This document shows positions 1-5,604 of a DNA stretch of 5,604 bases, piece after piece. Positions within the stretch are counted from its first letter, which is position 1, and the number at the start of each line of letters is the position of its first letter. The stretch comes from Pseudomonadota bacterium. GTDB taxonomy: Bacteria > Pseudomonadota > Alphaproteobacteria > Caulobacterales > Aquidulcibacteraceae. Under the pieces are notes generated by a model. The model saw nothing but the letters and a program-made list of their open reading frames with translations, did no database searches and was not told the DNA's origin. Position numbers and translations under genes: made by a program. Location of the stretch: NCBI GenBank assembly GCA_023461135.1, contig JAEWNX010000210.1, positions 1-5,604 of the forward strand, in the 5' to 3' direction.

Positions 1-939
1 GACGGCGGCGACGGCGGCAAGGGGGGCGACATCTGGATCGAATCCGCCGACGGCATCAACACGCTGATCGACTACCGCTTCCAGCAGCACCACAAAGCCG
101 CGACCGGCGGCCACGGCATGGGCAAGAGCCGCCACGGTGCGGACGGCGCCGACGTCGTGCTGCGTGTGCCGACCGGCACGCAGGTGCTCGATGAAGACAA
201 GGAAACGCTGATCGCCGACCTCTCCGAGGCCGGCATGCGCGTGCTGCTCGCGCGTGGCGGCAATGGCGGCTTCGGCAACGAGCACTTCAAGTCGTCAGTC
301 AACCAAGCGCCGCGCCACGCCAATCCCGGACAGGAAGGCGAAGAACGCACGCTGTGGCTACGGCTGAAGCTAATCGCGGACGCCGGGCTTGTCGGTTTGC
401 CGAACGCGGGCAAGTCCACTTTCCTCCGCGCCGTCAGCGCCGCAACGCCGAAAGTCGCCGACTATCCGTTCACGACGCTGCATCCGCATCTGGGCGTCGT
501 CAGCCTGGGCGAAGGCGCGCGCTTCGTGATGGCCGACCTGCCCGGCCTGATCGAAGGCGCCGCGGAGGGCGCCGGCCTCGGCACGCGTTTTCTGGGCCAC
601 GCCGAACGCTGCGTCGCGCTCGTGCACCTGATCGACATCACGCAAGACGATCCAATCGCGGCGTATCGCACCGTGCGCCACGAACTCGAAAGCTACGGCG
701 AAGAGCTGGGCGCAAAGCCGGAGATCGTGGCGCTCAATAAGATCGACGCGCTACCGCCTGACGAAGCAGAGCAAAAGCGCGCCGGCCTCGCGCAAGCGAT
801 CGGCAAGGATATCCGCCTTGTTTCCGGCGTTTCAGGCGCCGGCGTCCGGGACCTTGTGAATGAAATCGCCGCGATGCTGCGCGCACGCACGCAGGACGAG
901 GTCGCCGAAGTACAAGCCGAAGACGACTGGACGCCTTAG
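1..939 (+). CDS. obgE: GTPase Obg/CgtA, 5'-truncated by the window edge
   Basis: Obg is a ribosome-associated GTPase that acts in late 50S assembly and in stress and cell-cycle control. The frame is open from base 1 and ends at TAG 937-939, giving 313 visible codons. Compared with E. coli ObgE, about 34 N-terminal residues, including the start, lie outside the window. The first visible residues are the glycine-rich Obg-fold segment ([10 protein letters not shown], then LIDYRFQQ and later [10 protein letters not shown]). The G domain is complete: G1 GLPNAGKST (394-420), the switch I segment DYPFTT (460-477), G3 DLPG (535-546) followed by [13 protein letters not shown]4 NKID (736-747) and a G5-like SGVSGAG (823-843). 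The protein ends in an acidic tail ([14 protein letters not shown]) with no long C-terminal domain, giving a total near 347 residues, normal for alphaproteobacteria. It overlaps the convergent TerB-like gene by 4 bases. Confidence 0.97.
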   Translation, partial: DGGDGGKGGDIWIESADGINTLIDYRFQQHHKAATGGHGMGKSRHGADGADVVLRVPTGTQVLDEDKETLIADLSEAGMRVLLARGGNGGFGNEHFKSSVNQAPRHANPGQEGEERTLWLRLKLIADAGLVGLPNAGKSTFLRAVSAATPKVADYPFTTLHPHLGVVSLGEGARFVMADLPGLIEGAAEGAGLGTRFLGHAERCVALVHLIDITQDDPIAAYRTVRHELESYGEELGAKPEIVALNKIDALPPDEAEQKRAGLAQAIGKDIRLVSGVSGAGVRDLVNEIAAMLRARTQDEVAEVQAEDDWTP

Positions 940-1379
940 CCGCCGGCCTCCACACGCCGCCGCGCCTCGATCGAATCGCGTGGATCCAGGCCCAGCAAGT
1001 CCGTCACGCGGCGCATCAACGTCTCTTCGTGTTTGTCGCGTTCACCGTCCGCCAGCGCCACACGCCACATCGCCTCGATTACCGCCGCGCGTTCTTCGTG
1101 CGGAATGTGCTGCTTCACACGCGAGGTGAAGCGATAGAGGTCCATCGAAGCTCGCTCGGCCTCTTCCCCTTCTGCGCGAAGTGCGGCGGCGGCCGCGGCG
1201 TCGATCCCGTAGCGCGCCGCGAGAGCGCGCTCGATCTGCATGCGCTCCACGTCCTCGTATTTATGATCCGCATGGGCGGCGATCACCAATAGGGCGGCGA
1301 CCGCGACGCGGCTCTCGTCCCGCGTGAGCGCCTCATCGGCCGATTCGCCTGTCAGCTTGCGCAAAAGGCTCGAAAGCAT
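936..1379 (-). CDS. TerB-like (tellurite-resistance TerB family) small helical protein
   Basis: This is a 147-residue soluble protein with no signal peptide or membrane segment. It resembles the COG4103/TerB fold, a helical domain also found at the N-terminus of DjlA-type proteins. Two acidic repeats typical of that fold are visible: [12 protein letters not shown] (residues 35-45 region) and [12 protein letters not shown] (108-119 region), the latter followed by [11 protein letters not shown]. They may bind a metal. The family name does not show tellurite resistance: no terC, terD or terE genes are nearby, and the role of stand-alone members is unknown. The start is ATG at 1377-1379 (as CAT on the + strand). 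It has no clear Shine-Dalgarno sequence and no in-frame alternative just upstream. The stop TAA (936-938) interlocks with the obgE stop TAG (937-939). It is the only gene on the minus strand and diverges from nadD across a 97-base spacer. Confidence 0.85.
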   Translation of the reverse strand: MLSSLLRKLTGESADEALTRDESRVAVAALLVIAAHADHKYEDVERMQIERALAARYGIDAAAAAALRAEGEEAERASMDLYRFTSRVKQHIPHEERAAVIEAMWRVALADGERDKHEETLMRRVTDLLGLDPRDSIEARRRVEAGG

Positions 1380-1454
1380 GCTTGCGACGTAGGCGAAGGG
1401 CGACGCACCTGCAACGCCTGCGGTAAGCTCCCTGGCGTTCTGTGCATCCCCTCA

Positions 1455-1463
1455 TGCTAGAAT
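1455..1463 (+). promoter_or_regulatory. Candidate extended -10 element upstream of nadD
   Basis: TGCTAGAAT matches the extended -10 pattern TGn-TATAAT with one mismatch, and lies in an AT-richer patch (1454-1467) of an otherwise GC-rich spacer between divergent genes. No convincing -35 hexamer is present 16-18 bases upstream, which an extended -10 can tolerate. Transcription would be expected to start near 1470, only about 7 bases before the ATG at 1477. The reverse strand of the same patch (AGAATA, read TATTCT) is a weaker -10 candidate for the TerB-like gene. This is inferred from pattern only. Confidence 0.35.
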
Positions 1464-1476
1464 AAGACCGAAGCAC

Positions 1477-2028
1477 ATGCGGCGCGACCTTCCTCTGGCG
1501 TATCCCGGCATGAAGATCGGGCTGTTCGGCGGCAGCTTCGATCCCGCGCACGAAGGGCACGCGCACGTCGCCGAAACGGCGCTGAAGCGCTTGGGGCTTG
1601 ACCGGGTGTGGTGGCTCGTCTCGCCGCAAAATCCGCTGAAGCCGAAATCCGGCCCTTTCGCCAAGCGCATGAAATCCGCGCAGGCGCAGGCGCGCGGCCC
1701 CCGCATGGTTGTCACCGATCTCGAGATGCAGCTTGGCTGCGCCTACACGTACGAAACGCTGCGCTCTCTGAAGCGCCTCTATCCAGGCGTGCTGTTCTAC
1801 CTGGTCATGGGCGCGGACAATCTGGCGAACTTCCGCAAGTGGCGGAATTGGCGCGAGGTAGCCCAATCCGTGCCGGTCGTCATCGTCTCCCGCCCTGGCG
1901 CCGGGCCGGACAAACGCCTAAATGCGCCCAACGACTGGATTTTCCTGAACGCGCGCCACCACCCGCAGTCTTCCACCGCCATGCGTAAGCGTAAGCGGGC
2001 ACCCGTGGCGAAACCGAAGCGAAAGTGA
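1477..2028 (+). CDS. nadD: Nicotinate-nucleotide adenylyltransferase NadD
   Basis: NadD transfers AMP from ATP to nicotinate mononucleotide, forming deamido-NAD in cytoplasmic NAD biosynthesis. The 183-residue product has the nucleotidyltransferase signature GGSFDPAHEGH (residues 18-28, with H25 and H28 in the HxGH-type motif), the family segment MGADNLANFRKW (111-122) and the C-terminal SSTAMR motif (165-170, usually ISSTxxR). It ends soon after that motif in a strongly basic tail (KRKRAPVAKPKRK). Two starts are possible. ATG 1477 gives a leader MRRDLPLAYPG like that of many alphaproteobacterial NadDs. ATG 1510 starts directly at MKIGLFGGS. Neither has a good Shine-Dalgarno sequence. I chose 1477 because the leader looks family-like. 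nadD is the first + strand gene after the TerB-like gene and probably starts the transcript that continues into rsfS and rlmH. Confidence 0.95.
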   Translation: MRRDLPLAYPGMKIGLFGGSFDPAHEGHAHVAETALKRLGLDRVWWLVSPQNPLKPKSGPFAKRMKSAQAQARGPRMVVTDLEMQLGCAYTYETLRSLKRLYPGVLFYLVMGADNLANFRKWRNWREVAQSVPVVIVSRPGAGPDKRLNAPNDWIFLNARHHPQSSTAMRKRKRAPVAKPKRK

Positions 2029-2052
2029 TAGCGTTGGAACGTCTGGGGTAAC

Positions 2053-2071
2053 AGAAGGAAGCCCACACCTG
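2053..2071 (+). promoter_or_regulatory. Shine-Dalgarno and possible CTG start for an N-terminally extended RsfS
   Basis: AGAAGGAA (2053-2060) is a good Shine-Dalgarno match. It lies 8-9 bases before a CTG (2069-2071) that is in frame with rsfS. Translation from this CTG would add 34 residues (beginning (M)SPELKRAPAA) to the GTG-started protein, with no stop in between. By contrast the GTG at 2171 has no recognisable Shine-Dalgarno sequence. No in-frame ATG, GTG or TTG occurs between the nadD stop and 2171. CTG initiation is rare, so this remains a candidate. Confidence 0.4.
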
Positions 2072-2170
2072 TCGCCTGAACTGAAACGCGCGCCGGCCGC
2101 GTCTCCCGCCGGAAACCTCGCCGCAGCCGATCGGCCCGCGCGAGGCATCGATGTCGATGCGGCTACGCGC

Positions 2171-2494
2171 GTGGTTTTGACCTCGCTCGAAGACGACAAA
2201 GCCGAGGAGATCATCGCCATCGACATTCGCGGCAAATCTTCCCTTGCGGACATGTTGATCGTGGCGTCGGGCCGCTCTGCACGGCACGTTGCGGCGCTCG
2301 CCGATCACGTGATGCGCAAACTGAAAGACGCGGGCCTCAAGGACGTGCGCGTCGAAGGGCTGCCGCACGCAGATTGGGTGCTGGTCGACGCAGGCGACGT
2401 GGTCGCGCACATCTTCCGTCCGGAGGTGCGCGCGTTCTACAACATCGAGAAAATCTGGACCGGCGCCCCGGCCCCTGACGCCCTGTCGAGCTGA
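2171..2494 (+). CDS. rsfS: Ribosome silencing factor RsfS (YbeB/Iojap family)
   Basis: RsfS binds ribosomal protein uL14 on the 50S subunit and blocks subunit joining when nutrients are scarce. From GTG 2171 the product has 107 residues. It shows the Iojap-family core: LTSLEDDKAEEI (3-14), DIRGKSS (18-24), DMLIVASGRSARHV (27-40), WVLVDAGDVVAHIF (69-82) and FYNIEKIW (89-96). The GTG-started form begins almost exactly at the first conserved helix, shorter at the N-terminus than E. coli RsfS. The frame stays open upstream, and a well-placed Shine-Dalgarno precedes an in-frame CTG at 2069, so the true protein may have about 141 residues. I give the conservative start. rlmH begins 3 bases after the stop, which mirrors the widespread ybeB-ybeA pairing and suggests translational coupling. 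Confidence 0.93.
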   Translation: MVLTSLEDDKAEEIIAIDIRGKSSLADMLIVASGRSARHVAALADHVMRKLKDAGLKDVRVEGLPHADWVLVDAGDVVAHIFRPEVRAFYNIEKIWTGAPAPDALSS

Positions 2495-2497
2495 CAT

Positions 2498-2968
2498 TTG
2501 CGGCTGCTGATCGCGGCCGTCGGCAAGTTGCGCGATGCGCCGGAAGCGGCGCTCGCCGCCGATTATATTACGCGCGCCGCCAACACGGGCCGCCAGCTCG
2601 GCTTCAAGTCCGTCGATCTCGTCGAGGTTGAGGCCAAGCCGCCCGGCGATCCGCGCGCCGAAGCTAGCGCCCTCTTTCGCGCCACGCCCGACGAGGCGCG
2701 CAAAATCCTCTTGGACGAACGCGGCGCGGAATGGACGTCACGCCAACTCGCTGAAAAGCTCGCCCGCTGGCGCGACGATGGCATTCCATCGACCACGTTC
2801 TGGATCGGCGGCGCTGACGGCGTGTCGCAAAGCGTTAAGGATAACGCTGACGAAAAGCTCGCTTTTGGCCGACAAACTTGGCCGCATCGCCTCGTAAGAG
2901 TGATGATTGCCGAGCAGATTTACCGGGCTCTGACTATTTTGTGCGGAAATCCCTACCACCGGGACTGA
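2498..2968 (+). CDS. rlmH: 23S rRNA pseudouridine-1915 N3-methyltransferase RlmH
   Basis: RlmH is a small dimeric SPOUT-class enzyme that uses S-adenosylmethionine to methylate pseudouridine 1915 in helix 69 of 23S rRNA, acting on assembled 70S ribosomes. The 156-residue length is the family norm. Family motifs are LDERG (72-76) followed by WTSRQLAEKLA, the knot segment FWIGGADG (101-108), PHRLVRVMIAEQIYRAL (129-145) and the terminal NPYHR (151-155), all intact. The start is a TTG. It is supported by the match of MRLLIAAVGKLR to the family N-terminus and by lying just 3 bases after the rsfS stop. The upstream GAG is only a weak ribosome-binding site, so reinitiation from rsfS is likely. Confidence 0.96.
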   Translation: MRLLIAAVGKLRDAPEAALAADYITRAANTGRQLGFKSVDLVEVEAKPPGDPRAEASALFRATPDEARKILLDERGAEWTSRQLAEKLARWRDDGIPSTTFWIGGADGVSQSVKDNADEKLAFGRQTWPHRLVRVMIAEQIYRALTILCGNPYHRD

Positions 2969-2978
2969 AGATCTCGGC

Positions 2979-3027
2979 GTCGCATTCCAGGCGAAGTGGG
3001 CACCGGTTCGCCGCCCGGGAATGCGAC
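2979..3027. repeat. Imperfect palindrome between rlmH and envC, possibly a RIME/REP-like intergenic repeat
   Basis: A perfect 10-bp outer stem is formed by GTCGCATTCC (2979-2988) and GGAATGCGAC (3018-3027). After an asymmetric internal loop (A at 2989 against GCCCG at 3013-3017) a perfect 6-bp inner stem follows, GGCGAA (2990-2995) with TTCGCC (3007-3012), closing an 11-base loop GTGGGCACCGG. No T-run follows, so it is not a canonical intrinsic terminator. From memory, the central AAGTGGGCACCGGTT resembles the core of palindromic repeats common between genes in Rhizobiales and relatives (RIME type). Only one copy is in the window, so its repeat status is inferred. It could act as an mRNA 3'-end or stability element separating rlmH from envC. 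Confidence 0.6.
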
Positions 3028-3041
3028 CAATGAAGATGGGT

Positions 3042-3047
3042 AGGTGG
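3042..3047 (+). promoter_or_regulatory. Ribosome-binding site that favours the envC ATG at 3050
   Basis: AGGTGG lies a few bases upstream of ATG 3050. An in-frame GTG at 3044-3046 falls inside this Shine-Dalgarno sequence, so initiating there would leave the site unused. The ATG is therefore the better start. Confidence 0.5.
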
Positions 3048-3049
3048 AC

Positions 3050-4180
3050 ATGGCTGGCGCACTTCGCGCCTGCGCCCTCGCCGCATGCGCGGCAGGGGCG
3101 TTTGCGGCTTTCCTGGGAACGGCGGACGCTCAGACCAACCGCACGGCGGCCCAAGCGGACCGTGAGCGGCGCGCCGAGACCGCGCGCGCCGAGCGTCTGC
3201 GTACGCTGGCCGCCGCCGCGCGCCGCGAAGTGCGCGCGCTCGACCAGCGCCTCGTTGAGTCGGGCCAACGCCGCGCCGAAGCGGAAGCCGCCGCGACCGC
3301 CGCGGAGGAACGCCTCACTGCGCTGCACCAGCAACTGCACGTGCTTACCGCCCAGCGCAGTCAGGCGCGCGACTCACTGGAGTCGGCGCTTATCGCAGCA
3401 GCGTTCTCGCAACGCCGCGTTGACCGTCGCGCCGTGCGCGCGGGCATCTTTGCACGCGCTGCTTCAGCTGAATTTTCCGCAGCTCACAGCAGCGCCGCGA
3501 CGGCGCTACGAGAGACACAACGTCTGGAAGCAGCCGTTACAGAAGAGCGCCAGGTGCTGGCCGACGCGCGGGCCGCGATCGACGCCGAACGCGCGGAACT
3601 CGTGACGCTCGCCGCGCGCCGGCGCGCCGCGCAAACGCAGCTTGCCAGCGACGCGACAGCGGCCGAGCGCCGCGTGCGCACCCTCGCCGCTGAAGCCCGA
3701 AATCTCCGGGAATTGGCCCAGCGCGCCGCCGCCACGCCGCGCCGTCCGGGCGCCGGCTCGGGCGTGGTTCCCGCAGCCTGGCTGGCGCCCGCGCAAGGCA
3801 GCATCGCCCGCGCCTACGGCGCGCGCGAAGGCCAGGGACCGGCTACCCAGGGCGTGACGCTGCAAACCCGTTCGTCAGCGCAGGTCATTTCTCCCGCCGC
3901 CGGCGAAGTCGCCTACGCGGGGCTGTTTCGCAGCTACGGCCAAGTCTTGATCCTCAACCTCGACGGGGGGTACGTTCTGGTGCTTACCGGTCTTGAAACC
4001 ATTACAGTGCAGGCCGGAGAAACTGTACGCGCAGGGCAGCCGATAGGAGAAATGCCTAGTTCGGACATGCCGGCGCCGGAATTATATGTAGAAGTGCGCA
4101 GGGAGGGGCGGACAATCGATCCAGGACGCTGGCTAGCTGCACGCGGACTTGCTGCGGATCGAGGTGTTCGCGCTGGTTAA
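3050..4180 (+). CDS. envC: EnvC-type murein hydrolase activator with a degenerate LytM (M23) domain
   Basis: This is a 376-residue periplasmic protein. A Sec signal peptide (MAGALRACALAACAAGAFAAF) ends with a probable signal peptidase I site TADA|QT (residues 24-29). Residues about 33-230 are Ala/Arg/Glu-rich heptad-like helix, the coiled coil by which EnvC proteins bind the division machinery (FtsX in E. coli). Residues about 245-362 form a LytM/M23 fold, recognisable from VISPAAGEVAYAGLF, YGQVLILNLDGGY, VRAGQPIGEM and YVEVRREGRTIDPGRWL. The zinc and catalytic positions of active M23 enzymes are replaced: the expected H and D of HxxxD are T266 and T270, the YAHL histidine is G314, and HLH is ELY (344-346). 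It should therefore activate an amidase rather than cut peptidoglycan. Degenerate LytM activators are established in E. coli EnvC and in Caulobacter-type factors. ctpA follows after 58 bases. Confidence 0.9.
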   Translation: MAGALRACALAACAAGAFAAFLGTADAQTNRTAAQADRERRAETARAERLRTLAAAARREVRALDQRLVESGQRRAEAEAAATAAEERLTALHQQLHVLTAQRSQARDSLESALIAAAFSQRRVDRRAVRAGIFARAASAEFSAAHSSAATALRETQRLEAAVTEERQVLADARAAIDAERAELVTLAARRRAAQTQLASDATAAERRVRTLAAEARNLRELAQRAAATPRRPGAGSGVVPAAWLAPAQGSIARAYGAREGQGPATQGVTLQTRSSAQVISPAAGEVAYAGLFRSYGQVLILNLDGGYVLVLTGLETITVQAGETVRAGQPIGEMPSSDMPAPELYVEVRREGRTIDPGRWLAARGLAADRGVRAG

Positions 4181-4199
4181 CAAGGGCGGACCTCAAGAG

Positions 4200-4234
4200 T
4201 TCGCAAGACGCCTTCGGGCGTCGGGGAGTGCGAA
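4200..4234 (+). promoter_or_regulatory. Stable UUCG-loop hairpin in the envC-ctpA spacer
   Basis: The inner stem GACGCC (4207-4212) pairs perfectly with GGCGTC (4217-4222) around a TTCG tetraloop (4213-4216). The C(UUCG)G closing context is exceptionally stable in RNA. An outer 6-bp stem pairs TTCGCA (4200-4205) with TGCGAA (4229-4234). The internal loop is A4206 against GGGGAG (4223-4228). The hairpin ends 4 bases before the ctpA ATG and begins 19 bases after the envC stop. There is no T-run, so it is more likely an mRNA processing, stability or translation-control element than a terminator. Its function is inferred. Confidence 0.5.
4223..4228 (+). promoter_or_regulatory. Probable ctpA ribosome-binding site inside the hairpin internal loop
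   Basis: GGGGAG is the best Shine-Dalgarno-like run before ATG 4239, with a 10-base spacer, slightly longer than ideal. It lies in the unpaired side of the internal loop of the 4200-4234 hairpin, so its access to the ribosome may depend on that structure. Confidence 0.4.
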
Positions 4235-4238
4235 GACG

Positions 4239-5588
4239 ATGCGCTTAGCATGGATTGCGGCCCCGGTGGCCGGTTTGGCGGCCTGCGTAGGCGCATTGGC
4301 TTGGTCGGCGCCTGGCGATCGCGATCAGGGCGACGTCTACCGTCAGCTCGAATTGTTCGCCGACGTGCTCGCGCGCGTCGAGCAGGACTACGTCACCGAC
4401 ATCGATGAAGGCGAGGCTATCGAAGCGGCCATCAACGGCATGCTCGCTTCGCTGGACCCACACTCCTCGTACATGGACGCGGCCGAGTACCGCGACATGC
4501 AGACGACGACACGCGGCGAATATGGCGGCCTCGGCATCGAAGTGACGAGCGAAGACGGCGTCGTGCGCGTCGTCTCTCCGATCGACGGCACCCCTGCCGC
4601 GCGCGCCGGCATCCAGGCGGGCGACTTCCTCACCGCCATTAACGGCGAAACCATCGTCGGTCTCACGCTCAACGAAGCGGTTCAACGCATGCGCGGCCAG
4701 GCCGGCAGCTCGATCGTAGTGACGGTTGCGCGCGAGGGAACCGATCCGTTCGACGTGACGCTGACGCGCGAGATCATCAACGTGCGCGCCGTGACCGCGC
4801 GCGTCGAAGGCGGCGACATCGGCGTCATCCGCATCTCCACTTTCAACGAGCGCACCAGCGCCATGCTGGCCGACGCGATCCGCCAGGTGAAGCGCGACAC
4901 GGGCGGACGCCTGCGCGGCGTCGTCGTCGATCTGCGCAACAATCCCGGCGGCTTGCTCGACCAGGCGATTGAAGTGTCCGACGCTTTCCTCGACGGCGGC
5001 GAAGTCGTCTCCACGCGCGGCCGTCAGCCCGAAGACGTGCAGCGTTACAACGCCCGCCGCGGCGACGATCTCGCCGGCGTGCCGGTTGTCGTGCTGATCA
5101 ACGGCGCGAGCGCCTCGGCGGCGGAAATCGTGGCGGGCGCCCTGCAAGACCGCAACCGCGCGCTCGTCGTCGGCACCGACTCGTTCGGCAAGGGCTCGGT
5201 GCAGACCGTGATCCCGCTGCAAGGCGGCCGCGACGGCGCGCTGCGACTCACCACCGCGCGCTACTACACGCCGGCCGGCCGCTCCATCCAAGGCGCGGGC
5301 ATCACGCCGGACATGGAAGTCGCCGCCCGCCGCATCAGCGCCGAAGACGTCGCTCGTCTGCAACGGCTCGGCGTCAGCGAAGCGGATCTGCCGAATGCGC
5401 TCGATAACGACTCGGGCGCGCAACGTCGCGCGATCCACATGCCGGACGATCAACCGCCGGAAGACTGGAACACGGAAGAGGACTACCAGCTCTCGCGCGC
5501 GATGGAATTCCTGCGCCAGGGCGTTGTGGTCCAACGTCTGCGGGAACGTGACGGCGTTGCTGTCGCGGGCGCGCGCGCCGGCCGTTAA
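4239..5588 (+). CDS. ctpA: Carboxy-terminal processing protease CtpA (peptidase family S41A)
   Basis: This is a periplasmic serine protease of the Prc/CtpA/CtpB type that trims or degrades envelope proteins from their C-termini. From ATG 4239 it has 449 residues. An N-terminal hydrophobic segment (about 3-23) acts as signal peptide or anchor. A helical cap follows with EQDYVTDID and the family hallmark SLDPHSSYMD (71-80). A PDZ domain (about 96-165) carries GGLGIEV and the segment AGIQAGDFLTAINGE. The S41 core has VVVDLRNNPGGLLDQAI (228-244). The catalytic triad is visible: Ser293 in GASASAAEI, Lys318 in SFGKGSVQ (25 residues later, as in Prc and CtpB) and Gln322. A TTG at 4149 would extend the frame by 30 residues but overlaps the envC end and lacks family similarity, so I chose the ATG. 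The C-terminal DYQLSRAMEFLRQG region is also typical of alphaproteobacterial CtpA. Sixteen unassigned bases follow the stop. Confidence 0.95.
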   Translation: MRLAWIAAPVAGLAACVGALAWSAPGDRDQGDVYRQLELFADVLARVEQDYVTDIDEGEAIEAAINGMLASLDPHSSYMDAAEYRDMQTTTRGEYGGLGIEVTSEDGVVRVVSPIDGTPAARAGIQAGDFLTAINGETIVGLTLNEAVQRMRGQAGSSIVVTVAREGTDPFDVTLTREIINVRAVTARVEGGDIGVIRISTFNERTSAMLADAIRQVKRDTGGRLRGVVVDLRNNPGGLLDQAIEVSDAFLDGGEVVSTRGRQPEDVQRYNARRGDDLAGVPVVVLINGASASAAEIVAGALQDRNRALVVGTDSFGKGSVQTVIPLQGGRDGALRLTTARYYTPAGRSIQGAGITPDMEVAARRISAEDVARLQRLGVSEADLPNALDNDSGAQRRAIHMPDDQPPEDWNTEEDYQLSRAMEFLRQGVVVQRLRERDGVAVAGARAGR

Positions 5589-5604
5589 CACCTCGGCAAT
5601 AGAG

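Noticed and set aside
936..1379. A tellurite-resistance operon
   Set aside because: Only one TerB-fold gene is present, with no terC/D/E/Z or other resistance genes. The name reflects fold similarity only.
1333..1866. A 177-codon minus-strand open frame across the TerB-nadD spacer and nadD
   Set aside because: It overlaps both the TerB-like gene start and nadD, lacks family motifs and looks like a mirror of nadD codon bias.
2979..3030. Intrinsic transcription terminator after rlmH
   Set aside because: The palindrome is stable, but CAATGAAGATG follows instead of a T-run, and envC starts 22 bases later on the same strand.
3050..3100. Lipobox-like LAAC (Cys13) in the EnvC signal peptide
   Set aside because: The hydrophobic core before the Cys would be too short, and a better signal peptidase I site (ADA before Gln28) follows.
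3021..3605. A 194-codon + strand frame overlapping the palindrome and envC
   Set aside because: It is a Pro/Arg/Ser-rich out-of-frame reading of envC, which has signal peptide, coiled coil and LytM domain in the other frame.
4149..4238. TTG start for ctpA giving 30 extra residues
   Set aside because: It would overlap the end of envC, put a charged stretch before the signal-like hydrophobic segment and encode the hairpin. ATG 4239 gives a normal signal-bearing N-terminus.
4245..5591. A 448-codon open frame on the minus strand covering almost all of ctpA
   Set aside because: It is antisense to a clear S41 protease, has a composition (Ala, Arg, His, Asp and Val-rich) expected from reversed GC-rich codons, and shows no recognisable domain.

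Overview
The window is GC-rich DNA, densely coding, with gene content and order typical of an alphaproteobacterium. The protein styles (Ala/Arg-rich, short intergenic gaps) would fit a Caulobacterales/Hyphomonadales-type or Rhizobiales-type genome; I cannot name the species. The layout is obgE (3' part), a TerB-like gene on the opposite strand, nadD, rsfS, rlmH, an envC-type LytM factor and a ctpA-type S41 protease. All are on the + strand except the TerB-like gene. There is no stretch over 300 bases without a gene, and I see no tRNA, rRNA, CRISPR array, IS or prophage.

Region 1 (1-1379): the GTPase Obg loses about its first 34 residues to the window edge and ends at a stop codon that interlocks with the stop of a convergent 147-residue TerB-fold protein. 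Region 2 (1380-2968): a short divergent spacer holds an extended -10-like element, followed by nadD (NAD biosynthesis), rsfS (ribosome silencing factor) and rlmH (23S rRNA pseudouridine methyltransferase). rsfS and rlmH are separated by only 3 bases and are probably co-translated. The true start of rsfS is uncertain. Region 3 (2969-5604): after an 81-base gap carrying a 49-base imperfect palindrome come envC, whose LytM domain has lost its zinc and catalytic residues, and ctpA, a carboxy-terminal processing protease with an intact Ser-Lys-Gln triad. A stable hairpin with a UUCG loop sits between them and holds the probable ctpA ribosome-binding site.

Functionally the block combines ribosome assembly and quality control (Obg, RsfS, RlmH), NAD supply (NadD) and periplasmic envelope and division work (EnvC, CtpA). 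Every gene belongs to a known family, and I do not see an undescribed system. The points most worth checking are in the non-coding and start-codon details: the rlmH-envC palindrome, the ctpA leader hairpin, a possible CTG start with a long N-terminal extension in rsfS, and a near-leaderless nadD.
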